NCBI GenBank assembly: GCA_965218775.1
Contig: CBDCLS010000005.1
Coordinates: 1 to 64,000 of the forward strand
Source: CAUZIZ01 sp965218775
GTDB lineage: Bacteria > Acidobacteriota > UBA6911 > RPQK01 > JAJDTT01
Direction of reading: 5' to 3'
DNA length: 64,000 nucleotides
Position numbers and translations under genes: made by a program
In this document: positions 9,433 through 18,179 of the stretch, in pieces
Layout of the letters: each line of letters begins with the position of its first letter
Position numbering within the stretch: the first letter of the stretch is position 1
Notes under the pieces: model-generated
Database searches by the model: none
Seen by the model: the letters and a program-made list of their open reading frames with translations, nothing else
What the model was told of the DNA's origin: nothing

Positions 9433-10202
9433 CAGTACAGGACGGCTCCGCCACAGACGTTGATGGACTGGCCGTTTACTCCTCGGGCATCCTCTTGTGC
9501 AAGATAGACTGCGAGGGTTGCAACCTCCTCAGGTTCGAGTCGTCGTCCAAGTGGCGTCGAGGTTTCTTCGAGTTTCTCGAAGCTTACCCCAAGTCGGACT
9601 GCGTCATATTCGAGGCGCTGGTTGTTCATCTCCGAGCGAGTGACCCCGGGACAGATGGCATTTGCTGTGACGCCCTCTGAGGCCACTTCTGTAGCGGTCG
9701 ATTTGGTCAGACCGATGAGGGCATGTTTGCTAGCCGTGTAGGCGGCGCTGTGGAAACCGCCCACTTTGCCCGCAATGGAGGCTATGTTGAGGATCCTGCC
9801 CCAGCGCTGCGCGGTCATCGCCGGAAGGACCAATTTGGTAAGGAGGTAGGGTGCAGTCAGATTGACCCGCAGAGTCAAGTTCCAGAAGTCGTCACTGAAG
9901 TCCACCAGCGGCTTCGGGTTCTGGCTGCTGCCGATACCAGCATTGTTGACAAGGATCTCAACTGGCCCCCAACGCTTGCTGACCTGGTCGACGATGCGAG
10001 CCGGAGCCGAATCCTCGGATAGGTCGTCCACGATGACCATGGTTTCTCCGCCCATGCTCTGAACTTCCTGGGCCAGGTTGTTCAGTTCGTCCTGACTGCG
10101 GGCGGTGATAGCCAGCCGAGCCCCCTGGTGGGCAAATGCCAAGGCTATTGCCCTTCCGATGCCTCGACCTGCTCCCGTGACCAGAGCGATACGGTTCCTC
10201 AT
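9432..10202 (-). CDS. SDR-family NAD(P)-dependent oxidoreductase (FabG-like)
   Basis: A 256-residue classical short-chain dehydrogenase. The cofactor motif TGAGRGIG is at residues 9-16, the structural NNAG motif is present, and the active site has serine in NIASIAGKVGG followed by YTASK. The C-terminus GVNGQSINVCGG is typical of FabG-like enzymes that reduce or oxidise carbonyl/alcohol groups; the substrate cannot be told. The ribosome site is AAAGGA, 13 bases before the ATG. Its stop overlaps the start of the DUF1549 gene downstream, so both belong to one operon. Because this gene is intact while its partner is truncated by IS1380, the operon is only partly functional. Confidence 0.9.
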   Translation of the reverse strand: MRNRIALVTGAGRGIGRAIALAFAHQGARLAITARSQDELNNLAQEVQSMGGETMVIVDDLSEDSAPARIVDQVSKRWGPVEILVNNAGIGSSQNPKPLVDFSDDFWNLTLRVNLTAPYLLTKLVLPAMTAQRWGRILNIASIAGKVGGFHSAAYTASKHALIGLTKSTATEVASEGVTANAICPGVTRSEMNNQRLEYDAVRLGVSFEKLEETSTPLGRRLEPEEVATLAVYLAQEDARGVNGQSINVCGGAVLY

Positions 10203-10355
10203 CGAATCAACATCCTTTCACTCGCTGTGAGATTCTGGCCATTCTTACGGTACTACAACCTTTGTCCCTCCGTCAGCCGTGCCGGATCATTCAAAAGGAA
10301 GCTTTTCCTCCCGCGTAGCGGTGGTCTCCAGGCCGCCGTGCCGAGCCAAAGGCTC

Positions 10356-10656
10356 GTACCTGTTTAGCGCCTTGCCCTTGCCCTTGCCTTTGCCCTCAAA
10401 CTTGCCTGTGCCTGTGCCGCCTTTGCCTTCCAAACGGGGCCTATGCCTTCCCTGCACCCACTCTCTTGATCAAGCCCGTCAGCATCGAAACGATTTCAAG
10501 CAGCATCTGTTCTGCCCGTCGCAGATCCCCATCCGCAACGGCATTCAAACGCCGCAAGAGGTCCAAGATCGCGGCACACTCTGGCAGAGTAAGAGAGAAG
10601 GCACAGGCACAGGCAAGTTTGAAGGCGAGGGCAAGGGCCGGGCGCTAAACAGATAC
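10356..10656 (-). mobile_element. MITE-like element F1 (301 bp) with four-helix-bundle gene relic
   Basis: Ends are GTACCTGTTTAGCGCC and, on the other strand, GTATCTGTTTAGCGCC. The inverted arms continue inward for about 70 bases as TTGCCC/TTGCCT hexamers with a conserved CAAACTTGCCTGTGCC. The direct duplication AAGGCTC flanks it (10349-10355 and 10657-10663). Copy F2 (21930-22275) has the same ends, arms and internal relic but a different insertion site. There is no transposase, so movement must be supplied in trans. Orientation is given by the internal relic. Confidence 0.8.
10441..10578 (-). pseudogene. relic of a four-helix-bundle (S23/IVS-type) protein gene inside F1
   Basis: The minus strand reads C-terminal helices CAAILDLLRRLNAV and AEQMLLEIVSMLTGLIKRV, then a TAG stop. 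This is the pattern of the end of small four-helix-bundle proteins of the S23 family, which are encoded in intervening sequences of some bacterial 23S rRNA genes. Only the last third is recognisable; the N-terminal helices are gone and replaced by hexamer repeats. The assignment rests on pattern alone. Confidence 0.55.
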
Positions 10657-10811
10657 AAGGCTCGGAAGAATAAGACTTCGGCCTGGAGACCAAAGCTACT
10701 GGAATTGGATTGTGATTGGGGCGGGGAAGAGGTACATTTGGCGAGTTGGACGGGGCAAGACTTACGACTGATGGACCTCCTGAGGGCAGAGGGGTTTGGG
10801 AGTCTTTTGTT

Positions 10812-11654
10812 GTGAAGGAAACACGGCGCGATTGGCTCAAGAAGGGCGCGGGATCAGCCCTGGCCTTGTCGACCTTGTCAGTCGCCGACTGCGGTGCCGG
10901 GAAGATCCAACCCGGAGGAGCGTCGGGTCTTCAGATGGTCCCACTGGACTACGGACGCTCCTTTATCTGTCACGAGGCACCGGAGAACTCAGTACGCTTC
11001 TGGATTGAGAGCCGTACCCGCATTATTGACGAGCAGAAAGGTGGCTGGAACGACTTCTACCAGTGCGGCTCGTGCAAGAGCGAAGATACATTCGCCGAAA
11101 AGAATCTTCTCACAGAAGAGAATTACGATTTTCTCCCGATCTTCGGCGACGGTCAGGTATTGATCTTCCGTCGCCACGCCTTCGTAGATGAGCGCTACCG
11201 CACCATTACTTCCTCGGAAGACATCCTTTGGGGAACGCCTAAGTTGGTGCTCAAGCAGGCTGATCGGGTGAAGGCGCTGGTCGGCTACGATCAGATTCAC
11301 GAGGCTACGGCGGCAGCCACTCCCATAGTGACGCAGACGGAGCTCTGGGACACAGAGAAGGGTTTGCGAGCGATTATCGAGTGCCCCACAAAAACCATGA
11401 ACATCAGTCAGACGAAAAAGGTGTACCAGGTCGACACAGGACCGGTTGCCTATCCCGATCTTTCCCGCCGCCACGACCCCGAGATCGGTGCCCTGAGTCT
11501 AGCCTTTGTCGTTTTCAATGCGGCTGATTTCGCTGATTTCGTGGTGGAGCAGCCGAACCCTCTCAAAGAAGATCCCGAGAATTGTCAGGTCTTCCATTAC
11601 TCGCAACCCTTCAGTAAGACGGCTAAGAACCGGCTTTTTACACTCTTGGTATGA
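10812..11654 (+). CDS. Tat-exported hypothetical protein
   Basis: A 280-residue protein if translation starts at GTG 10812, which is preceded by GGGAG and opens with a Tat-like signal: TRRDWLKKG followed by a hydrophobic stretch and a cysteine (SVADCGAG, weak lipobox). Upstream in-frame ATG codons would add a non-signal tail derived from repeat sequence and were rejected. The mature part holds a CGSCKSED pair of cysteines and otherwise no motif I recognise. It is followed after 31 bases by a secreted propeller protein on the same strand, which suggests a role in the same extracellular substrate system. No function assigned. Confidence 0.6.
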   Translation: MKETRRDWLKKGAGSALALSTLSVADCGAGKIQPGGASGLQMVPLDYGRSFICHEAPENSVRFWIESRTRIIDEQKGGWNDFYQCGSCKSEDTFAEKNLLTEENYDFLPIFGDGQVLIFRRHAFVDERYRTITSSEDILWGTPKLVLKQADRVKALVGYDQIHEATAAATPIVTQTELWDTEKGLRAIIECPTKTMNISQTKKVYQVDTGPVAYPDLSRRHDPEIGALSLAFVVFNAADFADFVVEQPNPLKEDPENCQVFHYSQPFSKTAKNRLFTLLV

Positions 11655-11685
11655 CTTCTGAGCAGGGCACCAAAGGGAGAGCAGA

Positions 11686-13278
11686 ATGACACAACAACTC
11701 TGGCCCAAGGCGACGACGAACGCAGAGATCGTCCGCAAGCCCCATCTGCAAACACGAAATAATCTGTCTTACAGCGTACTAGTGGCAGTAGTACTTCTCA
11801 CGGGAGCCCTTCCGGAGACATTCGCAGCCGACGTCCGTGCGGTGGGGAGCGAGCTGCAGCTTTTCCTGGATGATTGGTTGATCCAGTCTCTGGAAAACGT
11901 TCGGCCGGTTCTGCATAGTCCAGATCGGCGTGAGGCCGCGATTCGAAAGGACCAGCCCTGGGAGAACATTCACCTCTACAACCCGGTCGTTATCAAGGAC
12001 GGCCATCGTTATCGGATGTGGTATCGCGCCAAGTACGTGGAGCGGCCCTTCTACACCGCCTACGCAGAGAGCCTGGACGGCATCCACTGGGTCAAGCCCA
12101 AGCTGGGGCTGATCGAGTTCGAGGGTTCCAAGGACAACAATATCGTCTGGCCGATTCCTGGAGCCGACGGCAGATCCTTTTCCGTGTTCAGGGACGAGAA
12201 TCCATCGGCCGACCCGGAGTCCCGCTACAAGGCCATTACCAACCTCTACGAGAAGACCGCTTCAGGTGTGCGTCAGGGAGTCATCTTTGGCCTGGCTTCT
12301 CCGGATGGGCTGCGTTGGCGTTATCTTCAGAAGGAAGCGATGCTGAGGGCAGTGCCGGAAGACCCGCAGTATGACTCCCACAATATCGCGCTCTGGGACG
12401 CGGCACGGCAGCACTACACGATCTATGCCCGTGGCTGGTTTCGCCGGGGCATCCCTCCACCCGGGTCCACGCGCGTCGGCCGCGACGCGGACAACGTCAT
12501 CATGAAGTTACCCTCGGGAAAGGAGCGGAAGTTCACGCATATCCGCGACATCCGACGCTACACTTCCACCGACTATCTAAACTGGTCTGCCCAGAAATAC
12601 ATCGGGCTTGGATCGGGACCACTTGAGCACCTCTACAAGAACTCCGCGACACCCTATTTCCGCGATCCCAGCATGATTTTCATGTTTCCGAAGCGCTTCC
12701 TTCCCACCCGGAAATTCGATCCCGACTGGAAAGATCTCGGCCTGTCCGACATTGTTTTTCTGTTCAGCCGCGACGGCCTGAACTTCGATCGGCGATTCAT
12801 GGAGGCCTTCATGCGTCCGGGCAGGCACATCGAGGCCTGGCACGAACGCTCTATTCAGGTAGGTAGCGGCCTGGTTCCCACCGGTGTAAAGGAAATGTCC
12901 CTTTATTTCATCGAGCACGCCAAGACCGCGAAGCTAGTCATCCGACGGGGAGTCCTGAGACTCGACGGATTTGTCTCCCTGAAGGCCCCTTATCAGGGTG
13001 GAAGCATGGTGACCCGTACCCTGGAGTTTTCCGGCAGTAACCTCGTGCTCAACTACGCGACCTCAGCAGCAGGAAGCATCCGGGTCGAGATCCAGGAGGG
13101 CAGCGGGAAGCCGCTAACTGGCTACGGTCTCGAAGACTGCGGTGCGATCTACGGGGATGAAGTCGAGCGAGTCGTGACTTGGAAGGGTGGTTCCGATCTG
13201 AAGCAGCTTTCGGGACAGCGGCTACGACTCAAGTTCGAGTTGAAGGATGCGGACCTCTACTCGCTTCGGTTTCGATAG
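11686..13278 (+). CDS. secreted glycosidase-like beta-propeller protein (GH43/GH32-like), paralogue 1
   Basis: A 530-residue exported protein with a hydrophobic signal at about residues 28-45 after a long basic N-terminus. Blade-like repeats such as YRMWYRAKY, YAESLDGIHW and GLASPDGLRWRY recur in the first 300 residues, as in five-bladed GH43/GH32-type folds often found in exported proteins of Planctomycetes and Acidobacteria. A beta-sandwich C-terminus (VTWKGGSDLKQLSGQRLRLKF) is shared with the convergent gene ending at 13536. Catalytic residues could not be verified, so the enzymatic role is inferred. GGGAG precedes the ATG. It may form an operon with the Tat protein upstream. Confidence 0.65.
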   Translation: MTQQLWPKATTNAEIVRKPHLQTRNNLSYSVLVAVVLLTGALPETFAADVRAVGSELQLFLDDWLIQSLENVRPVLHSPDRREAAIRKDQPWENIHLYNPVVIKDGHRYRMWYRAKYVERPFYTAYAESLDGIHWVKPKLGLIEFEGSKDNNIVWPIPGADGRSFSVFRDENPSADPESRYKAITNLYEKTASGVRQGVIFGLASPDGLRWRYLQKEAMLRAVPEDPQYDSHNIALWDAARQHYTIYARGWFRRGIPPPGSTRVGRDADNVIMKLPSGKERKFTHIRDIRRYTSTDYLNWSAQKYIGLGSGPLEHLYKNSATPYFRDPSMIFMFPKRFLPTRKFDPDWKDLGLSDIVFLFSRDGLNFDRRFMEAFMRPGRHIEAWHERSIQVGSGLVPTGVKEMSLYFIEHAKTAKLVIRRGVLRLDGFVSLKAPYQGGSMVTRTLEFSGSNLVLNYATSAAGSIRVEIQEGSGKPLTGYGLEDCGAIYGDEVERVVTWKGGSDLKQLSGQRLRLKFELKDADLYSLRFR

Positions 13279-13330
13279 CCAGGGAGTCAATACTTCAACG
13301 TTTTCAACGTCTTCTAGGGTAACACCACCC

Positions 13331-13364
13331 AAAAAACTTTTGGCCGGGTCTCATTCTGCCCGGC
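13331..13364 (-). terminator. Rho-independent terminator for the minus-strand propeller gene
   Basis: On the minus strand, GCCGGG and CCCGGC pair around a ten-base loop (13364 to 13343) and are followed by CAAAAGTTTTTT. It lies about 170 bases past the stop at 13536, between two convergent genes. Confidence 0.5.
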
Positions 13365-13535
13365 TCATCCGCCACTAGCTGCAACCCGACAAACCGTTCT
13401 GGCCGAGCAAAACGACGAGTGGGCGATTACACGACGTTACATTCAGCCGCCAGGTCTTGGCCCTGGTCGCCCAAGGGCCGGACGACAGACACTCTCTTTG
13501 GCGGATCCCAACAGTTCAAACGAGTTCACCCGGAG

Positions 13536-15158
13536 TCAACGGACCTGGAAAGCGAAGATGCTTGCCTGCCGTGCCCGGAAGCGAAGACGGACGGACTGCC
13601 CCTCGAATTTGCCAAATGAGCCGCCCTTCCAGATCATCTTATGCTGGTGGCTATCCCCAGCGACGGCTTGGCAGTCGGCGAAGGAGAAACCAGGGAAGGG
13701 TCCAGGCTTTCCCTCAAACTCGTGATAGCGGACGCTCCCTGCTTTATCGCGCACAGTTTTCAGCGTCAGGGGAACCCTGGTGGGAACAACCTCAACAACT
13801 AACTCGTCGGAGACATCGGCGTTGACTAACAGATCCTCTCCCTCGACAAGAATGGGTCGGGTGAGAAAGGATCCGGCCGGCCGGTCGGCACGCAATCCCA
13901 TCAAGCGGTCCATCGGCACCCGGGCAAGGCCCACCTTGTTCATCCTGCGTTGGGAGGAAAGTTGCTTCCAATGTCGTGCATTGTGCGGGTATCTGGCTCC
14001 GCCATAGTAGAAGAAAATGGACTCACCCTGGGGCACAGTCTGGGGAAACCAGGTGATCATGTCGTCGAAATCGCCTGGTGAGCCCCGGGGGATGAAGGGC
14101 TCGTCGGGAAAGGGATGCTCCCAGCGGATGCCGTCACGGCTGGTGATGAGATGAATCTCAACCTCTCCGGTACGCTCGTTCTCCAGCATCTGGGGCAGCC
14201 CAAAATAGAGGCCCCGGTGGTAGAAGGTCATCATGCTCTCCACCTCGGGCCAACGGCCGCCCATGGGGTTGAAGACGGTCTGACGCGGCGTCCAGTCGAT
14301 CAGATCATGGCTCTCCTGGCGGACGATATATCGTCCGCCGGCGGCGGTCTCGTACAACTGGCGGTGAAAAAGGATGTAGCGTTTCCGTTGTGGGTCCCAG
14401 AGACAAGCGGGATTACCCCCGCCGGCACCTTCCAGGATGCCGCCCTTGGCCATATGCCAGGTCTTGCCGTCAGCGCTGTAGGCCACACCCGCCCATCTGC
14501 GAATCCGAGTGCTGCCGTCCCGCCAGTGCGGTAGACCGACGGCCCAGAATCGCTGCTCCGGTGAGTGCGGTCGCGGGTCCTGGATGATATGAATCACTCC
14601 CCAGACAGGCTTGCCGTAGGGTTCGACGCGACACACATTGTTGGCTCTCGTTCCCCCGTACTTCACCAGCCCCAGGTGGGGCTTCTCAAAGTGGGTTCCG
14701 TCTTGGCTCTCGGCATATCCGATGACATTCCCACCGGTCTCCTGCTCGATCTGGTACCAGAGCTTGAAGAGGCCCTCCTCTCGATCGTAGACGGCTGCGG
14801 TGGGGAAGCTTCCGGCACTCCTACGGGCGGTTTCCTCCCAGGGCTGATCGGGTTCCAGGATAGGGTTTTCCGGGTGTTTTCTGACCCGGTATTGAACGCG
14901 CCGAACCCGCCACCAATCTGCCAACAGATGGTTGTCGACCAGTAGCTGGGGCTGTCGACCGATGCGCAGAGGTGGCTCGGCCTTGACGACGGTCGGAGGC
15001 TTGAATCGACTGGGAATCTCGTCCCGGGAGAGAGGTTGAACAGATTTGCTCTGACCTATCAAGGGAGTCCCTGCCAGTGCTGTGAGACACGGCAGGAATC
15101 GGATCCATTTCCAGTAGGAGGAAAGGGCTGGCGGTAGGAGCCTTAGAACGGTAGACAC
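13536..15158 (-). CDS. secreted glycosidase-like beta-propeller protein (GH43/GH32-like), paralogue 2
   Basis: A 540-residue exported protein with a signal peptide near residues 16-36 (cleavage probably after LIGQS). Propeller blade motifs include LFKLWYQIEQ, GYAESQDGTHF, GVAYSADGKTW, LITSRDGIRW and YYGGARYPHN. The C-terminal MIWKGGSFGKFEGQSVRLRFRA matches the end of the gene at 11686-13278, so the two are diverged paralogues placed convergently. Such proteins are predicted to bind or cleave glycans outside the cell, but no catalytic triad can be assigned here. It is flanked upstream by the divergent tandem Tat-protein operon at 15364. Confidence 0.65.
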   Translation of the reverse strand: MSTVLRLLPPALSSYWKWIRFLPCLTALAGTPLIGQSKSVQPLSRDEIPSRFKPPTVVKAEPPLRIGRQPQLLVDNHLLADWWRVRRVQYRVRKHPENPILEPDQPWEETARRSAGSFPTAAVYDREEGLFKLWYQIEQETGGNVIGYAESQDGTHFEKPHLGLVKYGGTRANNVCRVEPYGKPVWGVIHIIQDPRPHSPEQRFWAVGLPHWRDGSTRIRRWAGVAYSADGKTWHMAKGGILEGAGGGNPACLWDPQRKRYILFHRQLYETAAGGRYIVRQESHDLIDWTPRQTVFNPMGGRWPEVESMMTFYHRGLYFGLPQMLENERTGEVEIHLITSRDGIRWEHPFPDEPFIPRGSPGDFDDMITWFPQTVPQGESIFFYYGGARYPHNARHWKQLSSQRRMNKVGLARVPMDRLMGLRADRPAGSFLTRPILVEGEDLLVNADVSDELVVEVVPTRVPLTLKTVRDKAGSVRYHEFEGKPGPFPGFSFADCQAVAGDSHQHKMIWKGGSFGKFEGQSVRLRFRARQASIFAFQVR

Positions 15159-15363
15159 TCGATCATCTCTCTCCTATTCTCTTGCCAAGGGTACACTCCG
15201 ATGCGAAGTCCTCACAAGTCACTGCACTCAACTCGCATGTGGCATTGCCATCGTTAAGCTTGAGCCAATTTCGATCCAACGGTTGAGTTTCGAGTCTGCG
15301 CCAAGTTTAATTGTTTACACGCAAGGCTAGAGAGATTATTCCTGGACACAGGAGGGCCGCAAC

Positions 15364-16650
15364 ATGCGGGGCTCACGACGTGATTTTCTGGCGGGGATGG
15401 CGGCGCTGAAACCGGGAGAGGCCACGCGGGCCGCTGATCGCCGACCCAGAATCGCCGCTCTGACGACCATCTACCACAAGTATTCTCACTCCGAACACAT
15501 CGTGGATAGATTTCTCGATGGCTACGGTTGGGAAAGCCGTCACCACCGTCCTCCCATGGACGTGGTCTCTCTCTATGTGGAGCAGATTGGCGACAGCGAC
15601 CTGAGTCGCGAGCGCGCCAGACGACACCCTGGAATGAAGATCTACCCGACCATTGCTGAGGCTCTGACACAGGGTGGCAGCGATTTGGCCGTGGACGGTG
15701 TCCTGCTCATCGGGGAGCATGGCAAGTACCCGATCAACGAAAAGGGACAGAAACTCTATCCCCGCTACGAGTACTTTCAACAAGTAGTGGATGTATATCG
15801 GCAGAGCGGCAAGACCGCTCCGCTGTTCAACGACAAACACCTGTCATGGAACTGGGACTACGCCCGTGAGATGGCAGACACCGCCAAACAGATGGGCTTC
15901 GGATTCATGGCCGGATCCTCGCTGCCGGTCACCTGGCGTCAGCCGTCCATCGATCTACCCTGGGGGGCTGAAATTGAGGAGGCGGTGGGCGTGTGGACTG
16001 GCGGCATTGATGGTGGCGATATCCATGCGATCGAGGCCCTCCAGTCGATTGTCGAACGTCGCCACGGAAGTGAGACTGGCGTGCGAGCGGCCCAGGCGCT
16101 GCGCGGCGACCGATTCTGGCAGGCATTGGAATCCGGTTCCTGGGAGGCGGGTGGCTGGGACCGGCAGCTGCTCGAGGCGGCGCTTTGTCGAAGCAACCAG
16201 CTCAATCCAGCCCGTGCCACCTATAGCAACGTCTTTCCCTCCACTAAGGACCTGCGTCGCCTGGCTCCGGATGCGTATGCCTACCGCTTTGAATATGCCG
16301 ACGGTCTGAGGGCCAGCATCATCCAGTTCCAGGCGGCACCAAGGCAAAAAGGCGGTGGAGTCGTAGGAGATTGCAATGTCGCCGCAAGGCTCAAGGGAGG
16401 CGACGTCTTTTCCGTGCTGTTTTACCTCCCCTACTATTCGATGCGCAACTTTTTCAGCCCGCAAGTCCATCACATCGAATCGATGTTTCTAACCGGTAAG
16501 TCACCCTATCCGCTCGAGCGGACCCTACTCACCACGGGAATGACGGCGGTGGGAATCGAGTCCCTCTACCAAAAGCAAAAACGGCTGGAGACGCCCCACC
16601 TGTCGATCCGCTACCAGGCCACGCGAGAATCGACTTTTTGGAGAACCTAG
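15364..16650 (+). CDS. Tat-exported hypothetical protein, tandem paralogue 1
   Basis: A 428-residue protein beginning GSRRDFLAGMAALKPG, a twin-arginine signal, with an AGGAGGG ribosome site. It shares with the next gene the blocks FNDKHLSW/Y, GSSLPVTWR, VDGVLLIGEHGKYP, YPRYEYFQ, ETGVRAAQ, SPYPLERT and ETPHLSIRYQA. These families occur in Planctomycetes and Acidobacteria without known function. The position-specific conservation of H, E, D and N residues suggests a metal or sugar site, but this is inference. Its stop TAG is directly followed by the ATG of paralogue 2, so the two are translated from one mRNA. Confidence 0.6.
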   Translation: MRGSRRDFLAGMAALKPGEATRAADRRPRIAALTTIYHKYSHSEHIVDRFLDGYGWESRHHRPPMDVVSLYVEQIGDSDLSRERARRHPGMKIYPTIAEALTQGGSDLAVDGVLLIGEHGKYPINEKGQKLYPRYEYFQQVVDVYRQSGKTAPLFNDKHLSWNWDYAREMADTAKQMGFGFMAGSSLPVTWRQPSIDLPWGAEIEEAVGVWTGGIDGGDIHAIEALQSIVERRHGSETGVRAAQALRGDRFWQALESGSWEAGGWDRQLLEAALCRSNQLNPARATYSNVFPSTKDLRRLAPDAYAYRFEYADGLRASIIQFQAAPRQKGGGVVGDCNVAARLKGGDVFSVLFYLPYYSMRNFFSPQVHHIESMFLTGKSPYPLERTLLTTGMTAVGIESLYQKQKRLETPHLSIRYQATRESTFWRT

Positions 16651-17901
16651 ATGCTTACCCGACGAACCTTTCTGGAAGCAGTCGGCGGCGCCACTCTGGT
16701 ATCGACCCGACCCAGCCTGGCTGAAGCAGCCCCCAAGCGAGTCGCCATTATCACCACCATTTGGACGTATCTTTCCCATGCACAGCACATGGGAGACCGA
16801 TTCCTGGTGGGCTACCCGCGACACGGCAAGTGGCATGAGCCACCGATAAAAGTGGTGTCGCTGTATGTCGATCAGAAACCGGAGGGGGACCTGAGCGGAC
16901 AGCGCGCAGCCGAGCACGGCTTCAAAATCTATCCCACCATCACGCAGACTCTGCGCTGCGGAGGCGACAAGTTAGCGGTCGACGGCGTTGTGATCATCGG
17001 AGAACACGGCAGCTATCCTTCTAACGAGAAGAGCCAAAAGCTCTATCCGCGCTACGAATTCTTCCAAGAGGTCGTGCGCGTCTTCGAGCAAAGCCGACGA
17101 TCGGTGCCCGTATTCAACGACAAGCATCTGTCGTATAGCTGGCAGAAAGCACGAAAGATGGTGTCCGATTCGAGGCGTCTCGGCTTCCCCTTCCTGGCGG
17201 GGTCATCCCTGCCTGTTACCTGGCGATTGCCGCCAGTCGAGATCTCATACGGGGCAGAAGTAGAAGAGGCATTGATGTTGGGCGTGGGTGGTTCGGACGC
17301 GATGGACTACCACGCGCTCGAGGCGATGCAGTGCATGGTTGAGCGACGCCGCGGAGGTGAGACGGGCATCCGATCGGTCCAAATGCTCGAGGGGGATGCC
17401 GTCTGGAAGGCAGGCGAGGAAGGCCGCTGGTCGAAACGTCTCCTGGAGGCGGCGTTCTCCCGCTCGGACTCACTCCAGGGCGACTCCCAGCTGGACTCCC
17501 GCCCGCAGGATCTGGCGCACAATGGGCAACTACCGAAACTGGTGAAGAAACCGGCCGCCTATTTCATCGAGCGAAACGACGGACTTCGCACGACGCTCCT
17601 GATGCTCAATGGTGCGATGAGGGATTTCACCTTTGCAGCGCGCCTTGGAACAGGCCAGGTAATCTCCACGCAGTTCTTCCTTCCACCCACGCCGAATGTC
17701 ACCTATTCCGCCTGCCTGGTGGCCCAGATCGAAGAGATGATCGTCAGCGGCCGCGCACCCTACCCGGTGGAACGCACCCAGATCACCAGTGCTATGCTCG
17801 ACCGCTGTCTCGATTCGAAGGTCACCGGACATCGGCGGCTTGAGACACCGGAGCTCAATATTGCCTATCAGGCTCCTCGAGAATCACTTTTCGGCGGGTA
17901 G
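16651..17901 (+). CDS. Tat-exported hypothetical protein, tandem paralogue 2
   Basis: A 416-residue protein starting LTRRTFLEAVGGATL, a twin-arginine signal peptide cleaved probably near LAEAA. Alignment by eye with the preceding gene runs end to end, sharing AIITTIW/ALTTIYH, VVSLYVDQ, IGEHGSYPSNEKSQKLYPRYEF, PVFNDKHLSY and ETPELNIAYQAPRES. The pair probably arose by duplication and may act as a heteromer or on related substrates. No domain name can be given. A sugar-phosphate isomerase gene follows about 280 bases later on the same strand, which fits a carbohydrate pathway. Confidence 0.6.
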   Translation: MLTRRTFLEAVGGATLVSTRPSLAEAAPKRVAIITTIWTYLSHAQHMGDRFLVGYPRHGKWHEPPIKVVSLYVDQKPEGDLSGQRAAEHGFKIYPTITQTLRCGGDKLAVDGVVIIGEHGSYPSNEKSQKLYPRYEFFQEVVRVFEQSRRSVPVFNDKHLSYSWQKARKMVSDSRRLGFPFLAGSSLPVTWRLPPVEISYGAEVEEALMLGVGGSDAMDYHALEAMQCMVERRRGGETGIRSVQMLEGDAVWKAGEEGRWSKRLLEAAFSRSDSLQGDSQLDSRPQDLAHNGQLPKLVKKPAAYFIERNDGLRTTLLMLNGAMRDFTFAARLGTGQVISTQFFLPPTPNVTYSACLVAQIEEMIVSGRAPYPVERTQITSAMLDRCLDSKVTGHRRLETPELNIAYQAPRESLFGG

Positions 17902-18179
17902 GCCTGGCGGCGCTTCACTATCTGGGCAGGTCGCAGCCGCTCGTATCGCACCTCTTCCATAATCTCACCTCCTGGTTCGACCACTCCGAGAAGGAGGCCC
18001 TGTAGAGATCATTGGAGGAGACTATCCAAGACTTCGTCAACTTGCAATCGGCCGGCTACTCCAGCCCTTCTGGATCCGGGTCCCTGACGCGACTACAGCT
18101 GTCCAGAAGAGAGCAGGGTATTGTTGAAGCAGGGAGAAAGCTGGGCGACAATGGTTAAAAGAAGCGAGACGGAATCAGC
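17902..18179. other. short non-coding gap
   Basis: About 280 bases. No promoter, hairpin or gene is convincing. The ribosome site of the next gene (GAAGCGAGACGG) is weak. Confidence 0.4.

Larger units (their letters stand above)
10314..10700. repeat. BIME (paired inverted REPs), interrupted by element F1
   Basis: Left REP half begins CGTAGCGGTGGTCTCCAGGC (10314) and the right half ends GGCCTGGAGACCAAAGCTAC (10680-10699). Deleting F1 and one copy of the 7-bp duplication AAGGCTC leaves 79 bases. These align over their whole length with the intact 78-bp BIME at 51032-51109, including the unique central run AAGAATAAGACT, with only a few differences and one indel. Confidence 0.85.
10203..10811. 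other. intergenic repeat nest (BIME containing a MITE-like element)
   Basis: No intact gene. The stretch is filled by a BIME (10314-10700), interrupted by the 301-bp element F1 (10356-10656) that holds a four-helix-bundle gene relic. Long open frames here are translations of hexameric TTGCCC repeats and are not genes. Confidence 0.8.

Noticed and set aside
10371..10440. Possible CRISPR or tandem-repeat array (TTGCCC units)
   Set aside because: Units are six bases with no spacers and form the inverted arm of a MITE-like element.
10279..10815. 178-codon plus-strand frame
   Set aside because: It is a translation of hexamer repeats and inverted arms of element F1 and runs through the BIME; no protein-like content.
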